From Planctomycetaceae bacterium (GTDB taxonomy: Bacteria; Planctomycetota; Planctomycetia; Pirellulales; PALSA-1355): a stretch of 10,844 nucleotides of DNA. Positions 7,317 through 10,844 of this stretch are shown here, piece after piece; within the stretch, counting starts at the first letter, position 1; each line of letters opens with the position of its first letter. Position numbers and translations under genes: made by a program. The notes below the pieces were generated by a model, which ran no database searches, was not told the DNA's origin, and saw only the letters and a program-made list of their open reading frames with translations. The stretch spans positions 1-10,844 of the forward strand of contig SXHT01000268.1 of NCBI GenBank assembly GCA_005773095.1, given 5' to 3'.

Positions 7317-7689
7317 CAGAAGGGGGGTATGGTGCCAGCTTGCGGGTATGCCCAGGAGTGCTCGTTCGATTGTCTTCACGACGCTGGTTCCAACCTGCAA
7401 AAAGCCAGGGGTCAGCCCGTTTTAGCACCCGCGCGACCGCCTCGCCCAACTAAACCAGCTACCCCGCCTCACCACCCTCGCCCGCACCGCAGATAGCGTT
7501 TGGGAGGATACAAAAACTTTTTCGTCCCGACGCTTGCAATTGGTCCGAACTGTGCCATACTGACGAGCGGTGCAGTGTGGGCAGGACAAGCAACCTGCGC
7601 CGTTGGTTCGAAGGGTATCCTGTTCGATTCACTTGAAGGAAACGCTACTGCAAGCAAACTTGAACCCGTAGTCGTTCTGTAATGCTGTG
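7317..7689. other. ~370-base stretch with no recognisable gene
   Basis: No convincing reading frame is present. The left part (to ~7500) is where the transthyretin-like remnant loses its homology and may be foreign or repeat-derived sequence; this is inferred from the break only. The right part is the leader of the first sigma-54 AAA+ gene. An open plus-strand stretch at ~7426-7561 has a leucine-rich look (RLAQLNQLPRLTTLA) but has no start codon and is not called a gene. Confidence 0.4.
7534..7561 (+). promoter_or_regulatory. weak sigma-70-type promoter candidate for the AAA+ gene pair
   Basis: TTGCAA (7534-7539) and CATACT (7556-7561), 16 nt apart, each match four of six consensus positions, about 130 nt upstream of ATG 7690. 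No convincing sigma-54 -24/-12 element (TGGC-N8-TTGC) was found in the leader. Matches of this quality are common by chance. Confidence 0.2.
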
Positions 7690-8019
7690 ATGGCAACCAA
7701 TATCGCACTTACGCCTCTCGAACAAATTGTCGGGGAAGCTCCCTCGACGCTAAAGATCCGCAAATGGATCGAACAGGTCGCTGGCTATGGCAACAGCGTT
7801 CTTGTGACGGGGCCTTCCAGTACTTGCAAAGAGCTTATTGCGCGCGCTATTCACTCGCACAGCGACCGTGCGACGAAACCGTTTGTGCCTGTGAACTGTG
7901 CGGCATTGCCAGGAGACTTATCTGCCAGTCAGTTTTTTGGGCACGTGAAAGGCGCATTCACCGGAGCTCAGTTCAATTCACTGGGTTGTTTCCGCGCCGC
8001 CGAGGGTGGCACGATTTAA
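7690..8019 (+). pseudogene. truncated sigma-54 activator AAA+ protein (cut before Walker B)
   Basis: The 109-aa product is the first part of a sigma-54-interaction AAA+ domain. It has LVTGPSSTCKELIARAIH (Walker A, residues 41-48, normally GESGTGKE), VPVNCAALPGDLSASQFFGH, an intact GAFTGA loop at 88-93 and FRAAEGGTI. The usual next residues FLDE (Walker B) are replaced by TAA followed by an A-run (8018-8024). After the stop the same frame gives KNVEH, faintly like a continuation, then nothing recognisable. Family domains run ~240 residues, so more than half is missing, including the sensor and arginine-finger regions, and there is no receiver or helix-turn-helix. ATPase function is not expected. 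The GTG just before ATG 7690 could also start translation; no ribosome-binding site is seen. It is a paralogue of the next gene, 71 nt downstream. Type is set to pseudogene, but expression of a short protein is not excluded. Confidence 0.65.
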
Positions 8020-8090
8020 AAAAACGTCGAGCATCAAAAAGACACGATCGTTGGGCAGGAAATCCCTACCTACCTATGTGAGGACCGCCA

Positions 8091-8987
8091 ATGAAGACTC
8101 ATAATGCCGCACTCGCCCAATCGCCCTTGCTGGCGACGATTGGGCACTCGCGCTTTGCTGTGCGCGCGAGGGAACAAGTTCAAGCGCTGTCGCTCCAAGA
8201 CGATTTCGTGCTCATTGCAGGACCCGAAGGGTCGGGCAAGGAATCCCTCGCGCGGAGCATTCACGCGGCCAGCGCACGCCGGCGGGCGCCATTCGTGCCG
8301 TTCTATTGCAGATTGCTCTCGGCGGTCAGCTTCTTCGACAGCCAGGTGTTTGGGCATCTGCCGGGCGCATTCGCGGGGCTCAAGACTTCGTCGCTGGGTC
8401 TGATTCAAGCGGCCAACGGCGGCACGCTTTTTCTCGACCAGGTCGAGTGTCTGGAGTTGGAATCGCAGTGGAAACTCTTCCGCACGTTCCAAGAACAAGA
8501 GGTCATTCCCATCGGCGGCAGCGAGGGAATTCCGGTGGACGTGCGGGTCATCGCGTCGACGTCCATCGACTTGCCGCAGGGAGTCTCCCTTGGCATGTTC
8601 CGAGGAGACTTTTTTCAAATGCTTTCGACGCACATCGTGGAAGTGCAACGTCTGGCCGACCGCATGGAAGATCTGCCCGCGCTTGCTGAGGAAATCGCCC
8701 GCGAATCAGCCGCCAGGCGTAAGTTGCCGGCGAAACGGTTTGACGACTCGGCGCTGCGCTGGATGATCGGCTACGAGTGGCCGGGCAATTTCCGCGAGCT
8801 TCGCACGGCGATCGACCTTGCTTCGTCCGAAACGGGCGATGTAATGACCGCCCGAACATTGCGACAGGCGATGAAAAAGGTGCATACGCCCTCGGCCACG
8901 TTCCAACGCCCGATGGCACCGGTTCGCTTTTCAGGCTTCGCCGCAATGCGGGCCTCGAACGGCGCCCGTTGCCGAGTCAGCGTGTAG
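8091..8987 (+). CDS. sigma-54-activator-like AAA+ protein without GAFTGA and without DNA-binding domain
   Basis: The 298-aa product is essentially one sigma-54-type AAA+ module. Walker A is intact (GPEGSGKES, residues 44-52). The sigma-54 contact loop is GAFAGL (92-97) instead of GAFTGA. Walker B reads GGTLFLDQVE (110-119), with Gln117 where the catalytic Glu of FLDE normally stands. The region around the arginine fingers reads FRGDFFQMLSTHIVEV (from 170) rather than FREDLYYRL. The sensor II motif WPGNFRELR (230-238) is present. After ~265 the protein ends in a short basic tail; no Fis-type helix-turn-helix and no receiver or GAF domain exist. GAGG at 8080-8083, 7 nt before ATG 8091, is a good ribosome-binding site. 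Loss of the GAFTGA Thr and the Walker B Glu argues against ordinary open-complex activation. A regulatory, partner-binding or decoy role is inferred. It is convergent with the small minus-strand gene ending at 9008. Confidence 0.8.
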   Translation: MKTHNAALAQSPLLATIGHSRFAVRAREQVQALSLQDDFVLIAGPEGSGKESLARSIHAASARRRAPFVPFYCRLLSAVSFFDSQVFGHLPGAFAGLKTSSLGLIQAANGGTLFLDQVECLELESQWKLFRTFQEQEVIPIGGSEGIPVDVRVIASTSIDLPQGVSLGMFRGDFFQMLSTHIVEVQRLADRMEDLPALAEEIARESAARRKLPAKRFDDSALRWMIGYEWPGNFRELRTAIDLASSETGDVMTARTLRQAMKKVHTPSATFQRPMAPVRFSGFAAMRASNGARCRVSV

Positions 8988-9007
8988 CATCGCCGGTTAA
9001 GAAGACG

Positions 9008-9196
9008 CTACTCTGACTGACCGGAGTGGCGATTGTCAAACTTTCGCTGTCGCAGCAGACAGCCCTCCTTGCTGGCGCGCGGAATGGTCTGCTGAGAATC
9101 CACCCATGCGATCGTCTGTTGGATCACGGTCCACCACAATTGGGGATCGGCGCACCGCTGCCGTTTCTGCTCTTCCAACTGTTTTTCGTCAATCAT
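9008..9196 (-). CDS. small 62-aa companion protein of the nucleotidyltransferase
   Basis: The protein has a charged N-terminus (MIDEKQLEEQKRQRCADPQ), a central LWWTVIQQTIAWVDSQQTIP and a basic C-terminus (LRQRKFDNRHSGQSE). It has no signal peptide or membrane segment, and I do not recognise a named domain. The start at ATG 9196 is supported by GTGAGG at 9203-9208 with 6-nt spacing and by the overlap: ATGATTGA contains both this start and the TGA of the nucleotidyltransferase gene, an 8-nt overlap that implies translational coupling. It may bind or regulate the nucleotidyltransferase, by analogy with two-gene nucleotidyltransferase modules, but it is not a recognisable HEPN protein. Function unknown. 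Confidence 0.65.
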   Translation of the reverse strand: MIDEKQLEEQKRQRCADPQLWWTVIQQTIAWVDSQQTIPRASKEGCLLRQRKFDNRHSGQSE

Positions 9197-9686
9197 CAGT
9201 GACCTCACTTTTCCGTAGCGAGGCATTCAGCGCGTCGATTCGAGACTGCTTCCGTTCTCCCTCGCTGAGGGCCAGCTGGCAGGCCAACATTTCGGCGTCG
9301 CCAAGTGCAAGGTAATGCGTGCGATTCTTCGTGGTCGAGCTTATTGCCCGGTCATGGCATTGGGTCCAATCGGGCAGACCGCGAACACTGCGAAAGATAT
9401 CGATGGCCCCTGACGGACTCAGCGTGCAGAACACGCCCCTGCCATCGAGCCAACCCGGCTTGAAGTTCGCCACAGGCTGCCAACTCTCGTCGGTGGGGCC
9501 CCAGGTTGCATCGAGTTCAGCAAGCGCCAACTCGCAACGTCGCCGATTCTCGTCGGTGTCTTCAATCCACAGGTCGACGTCGAAGGTCAGGATCGGCTCG
9601 TGACGGAGCATGAAGTTCATACCCCCGATCAGCAAATACCGCACGTCATGCCGGTTCATCGAGTCAAGAATGCAATCGACGTTCAT
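9189..9686 (-). CDS. nucleotidyltransferase-fold protein (MNT/DUF6036-like)
   Basis: The 165-aa product opens with a short helix and YLLIGGMNFMLRHEP (residues 17-31), in which Gly21-Gly22 stands for the GG/GS motif of the polymerase-beta-type nucleotidyltransferase fold. TFDVDLWIED follows, with metal-binding Asp36 and Asp38. A later AIDIF places Asp96 as the third carboxylate, after a strand as in the family. The C-terminal helical part reads YLALGDAEMLACQLALSEGERKQSRIDALNA. Such small proteins may transfer nucleotides to proteins or RNA, and some are toxins or antitoxins; the substrate here is unknown. ATG 9686 is the only plausible start, because the frame upstream runs into the tRNA gene. 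No ribosome-binding site is visible, and the start lies 10 nt after the tRNA 3' end. The next gene overlaps its stop by 8 nt, so they form one unit. Confidence 0.72.
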   Translation of the reverse strand: MNVDCILDSMNRHDVRYLLIGGMNFMLRHEPILTFDVDLWIEDTDENRRRCELALAELDATWGPTDESWQPVANFKPGWLDGRGVFCTLSPSGAIDIFRSVRGLPDWTQCHDRAISSTTKNRTHYLALGDAEMLACQLALSEGERKQSRIDALNASLRKSEVTDD

Positions 9687-9696
9687 TGCCAACAAG

Positions 9697-9767
9697 CTAC
9701 CCCGCAAGGACTCGAACCTTGAATGAGAGAGCCAAAATCTCTAGTGTTACCATTACACCACGGGGTA
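9697..9767 (-). tRNA. tRNA-Gln (anticodon UUG)
   Basis: The 71-nt minus-strand gene folds fully. The acceptor TACCCCG (9767-9761) pairs with CGGGGTA (9704-9698), and the discriminator G is at 9697. The D arm is GTGT, AATGGTA, ACAC. The anticodon arm is AGAGA, loop TTTTGGC, TCTCT, giving anticodon TTG at 9735-9733, which reads CAA (Gln). The T arm is CAAGG, TTCGAGT, CCTTG. CCA is not encoded; the next bases are CTT. The gene lies between rex and the nucleotidyltransferase gene on the same strand. Confidence 0.95.
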
Positions 9768-9872
9768 AAGCGAACTCGGGGCTCGGAACTCGGAGCTTGC
9801 TTTGGATCCCTTTGCGATTCTGTCGCCGAGTTCCCGGTTCCTCTGGGTGCTGCGCTGCCTTTCCGAGTCGTT

Positions 9873-10541
9873 TTACCCTGATTCGCCGCGGCTCACAACG
9901 GCGAACGAAAGCTGCTCGAGCTCGATCGCCAGATCGACGCCGATCTGGCTGACGCTCGTGGGCAAGACCAACGTGACGGGCGCGAAGTTCACAATCCCTT
10001 CAACGCCAGCCGCAACCAGTTTGTCAGCCACGCCTTGCGCCGCGGGTCCCGGCACGGCGATGATGCCCAGTTTTATTCTTTGCTGGTCCACGACTTCCGG
10101 CAAACGCTCGATGTCGTAGATCGGTACCCCCACAATCGAACCGCCCACTTTGCCGGCATCGACGTCAAAAGCCGCAACAATACGAAACCCTTGATGGCCA
10201 AAACCCTTGTATCCAAGGAGCGCAGTCCCCAGATTGCCAGTCCCCACAATCGCCACCGGCCAGTCGCGGTCGGTTCCCAGAATTCGTCGAACGGCTTGCA
10301 CCAGTTCGTCGCATCGGTAGCCAATGCCTGGATGCCCAAAATGGCCGAAATATGCCAGGTCCTTGCGTACTTGGGCATCACTGAACCCCAGCATCTGGCC
10401 AAGTTGGCTGGAACTGGTGGTCTCCTGGCCGTCGCGGATGAGACGCTGCAGTTCGCGCAAATAGAGGCTCAATCGGCTGACGACTGCCTTGGGCACCGCC
10501 TCGCCGGACGGGGCCATCGACTTGTTCTTGTCGTCGTTCAT
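9873..10541 (-). CDS. rex: redox-sensing transcriptional repressor Rex
   Basis: The 222-aa product matches Rex over its length. A winged-helix domain covers ~16-78, with VSRLSLYLREL and the characteristic DAQVRKDLAYFGHFG (55-69), then GIGYRCDEL. The Rossmann domain begins VAIVGTGNLGTALLGY, with the NAD(H)-binding GxGxxG at 100-105. It continues through FRIVAAFDVDAGKVG, the conserved IKLGIIAVPGPAAQGVADKLVAAGV and GIVNFAPV. Rex binds operators when NADH is low relative to NAD+ and leaves DNA when NADH binds, controlling fermentation and respiration genes. The GRxGxGY motif reads GHPGIGY, a small variation in the DNA-binding wing. ATG 10541 is chosen for length; GTG 10574 and ATG 10517 are alternatives, and none has a strong ribosome-binding site. 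No clear Rex operator (TTGTGAA-type palindrome) is visible in its own leader. It is followed by tRNA-Gln 105 nt downstream. Confidence 0.95.
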   Translation of the reverse strand: MNDDKNKSMAPSGEAVPKAVVSRLSLYLRELQRLIRDGQETTSSSQLGQMLGFSDAQVRKDLAYFGHFGHPGIGYRCDELVQAVRRILGTDRDWPVAIVGTGNLGTALLGYKGFGHQGFRIVAAFDVDAGKVGGSIVGVPIYDIERLPEVVDQQRIKLGIIAVPGPAAQGVADKLVAAGVEGIVNFAPVTLVLPTSVSQIGVDLAIELEQLSFAVVSRGESG

Positions 10542-10595
10542 GCCGATCCGCGCTCGGGGATGGATCCGGTTCACACGGGGTTCTGGTCGCGACTT

Positions 10596-10624
10596 ACTGT
10601 AGGAAAACCCACACCGGGCTACAA
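10596..10624 (-). promoter_or_regulatory. candidate promoter of rex
   Basis: On the minus strand TTGTAG (10624-10619) and TACAGT (10601-10596) are separated by 17 nt. The -10 box matches four of six consensus bases and the -35 box three. The distance to ATG 10541 is 54 nt. The spacing is ideal but the boxes are weak, so this is tentative. Confidence 0.3.
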
Positions 10625-10688
10625 GGGCGGGGTCCTGGGCAGGGTCGATCAGTGTTTTACCTTCGGCAACCTGGTAGGGCCGGCTTTG

Positions 10689-10825
10689 GTAACCGTTCCC
10701 GGGCCGGGGACTGGCTCATTTTCCCGGCGAATTCGCGCGAGGTGCATCGTCCTGTCAGGAGGGTGCCCTACGTGGTTCCCGGAAAAATGTGCCTGTCCCC
10801 CCTCTCTTGGCCCGTGAACGGTTAC
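10689..10825. repeat. 137-bp imperfect palindrome, REP/MITE-like element
   Basis: Outer arms GTAACCGTTC[C/A]CGGGCC lie at 10689-10705 (plus) and 10809-10825 (complement), matching at 16 of 17 positions. Directly inside, 22-nt arms at 10706-10727 and 10779-10800 (complement) share the pattern GGGGAC-N-GGC-N-CATTTT, then N, then CCGG, with 19 of 22 matches. The right side has 8 extra bases (10801-10808) between the two blocks, and the central part 10728-10778 is 51 nt. The right inner arm reads as GTGCCTGTCCCC on the plus strand, a motif I recall as frequent between genes of Pirellulales. It contains no gene and no obvious target-site duplication. It sits upstream of rex and could form a hairpin or cruciform. 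Mobilisation by a RAYT-type transposase is inferred. Confidence 0.6.
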
Positions 10826-10844
10826 GAGAAGACGAGTTCGGAGC

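Noticed and set aside
7426..7561. Open plus-strand stretch with leucine-rich look (RLAQLNQLPRLTTLA)
   Set aside because: No start codon, only ~45 codons, bounded by stops and not continued in another frame; could be chance.
8989..9033. ATCGCC/GGCGAT inverted repeat between the convergent AAA+ and small gene
   Set aside because: Only 6 bp with a long interior and partly inside the coding region of the small gene; too weak for a terminator call.
9697..9767. tRNA-Gln as an integration site with att duplication
   Set aside because: No second copy of the tRNA 3' end and no integrase gene is visible in the window.
9785..9834. 9-bp inverted repeat GGAACTCGG/CCGAGTTCC between rex and the tRNA as terminator
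   Set aside because: The loop is 32 nt and no U-run follows; it may only reflect local repeats of the CTCGGAACT type.
10035..10817. 260-aa plus-strand frame over rex and the palindrome
   Set aside because: Antisense to an unambiguous rex gene and runs into the non-coding palindrome.
1..10844. CRISPR array or defence island
   Set aside because: No regularly spaced direct repeats and no cas, restriction or phage genes were found on either strand.

Overview
The window looks like chromosomal DNA of a planctomycete (Planctomycetota, probably Pirellulales-like). Supporting signs are a kinase-like membrane protein with the N-terminal domain typical of planctomycetal Ser/Thr kinases, a Flp pilin with an EDGPTAVEYAV core, short sigma-54 AAA+ proteins with no DNA-binding domain, a remnant of the planctomycetal 'PAKYN' surface-protein family, and sparse Shine-Dalgarno sites in GC-rich DNA. 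This assignment rests on family recognition, not on a database search.

Left part (1-4761). The window opens in the last ~93 codons of a sugar-nucleotide reductase (RmlD/RfbD-like). A 12-bp perfect inverted repeat spans the junction with the next gene. That gene encodes a 793-aa pseudokinase with one membrane segment and a beta-rich outer region. A solitary Flp/Fap pilin follows, convergent with a minus-strand ADP-ribose-pyrophosphatase-type Nudix hydrolase. Divergent from the Nudix gene is an M50 (site-2 protease) membrane metalloprotease.

Middle part (4758-7689). This is a decaying region on the minus strand. A secreted beta-rich, glycoside-hydrolase-like gene is split by a single in-frame TAA. 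Upstream of it lies only the C-terminal tail of a carboxypeptidase-regulatory-like protein. A stretch of about 380 bases without a recognisable gene follows.

Right part (7690-10844). Two tandem plus-strand sigma-54-activator AAA+ paralogues follow. The first is cut off before Walker B. The second has a full AAA+ core but a GAFAGL loop instead of GAFTGA and no helix-turn-helix. Convergent with them is a minus-strand unit: tRNA-Gln(UUG), then a nucleotidyltransferase-fold gene beginning 10 nt after the tRNA, then an overlapping 62-aa companion gene. Upstream of the tRNA is the redox repressor gene rex. The window ends with a ~137-bp imperfect palindrome that looks like a REP/MITE element.

The most interesting points are the tandem HTH-less AAA+ pair with complementary damage, the tRNA-anchored nucleotidyltransferase pair, the terminal palindrome and the pseudokinase. 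No CRISPR array, rRNA or intact transposase gene is visible.
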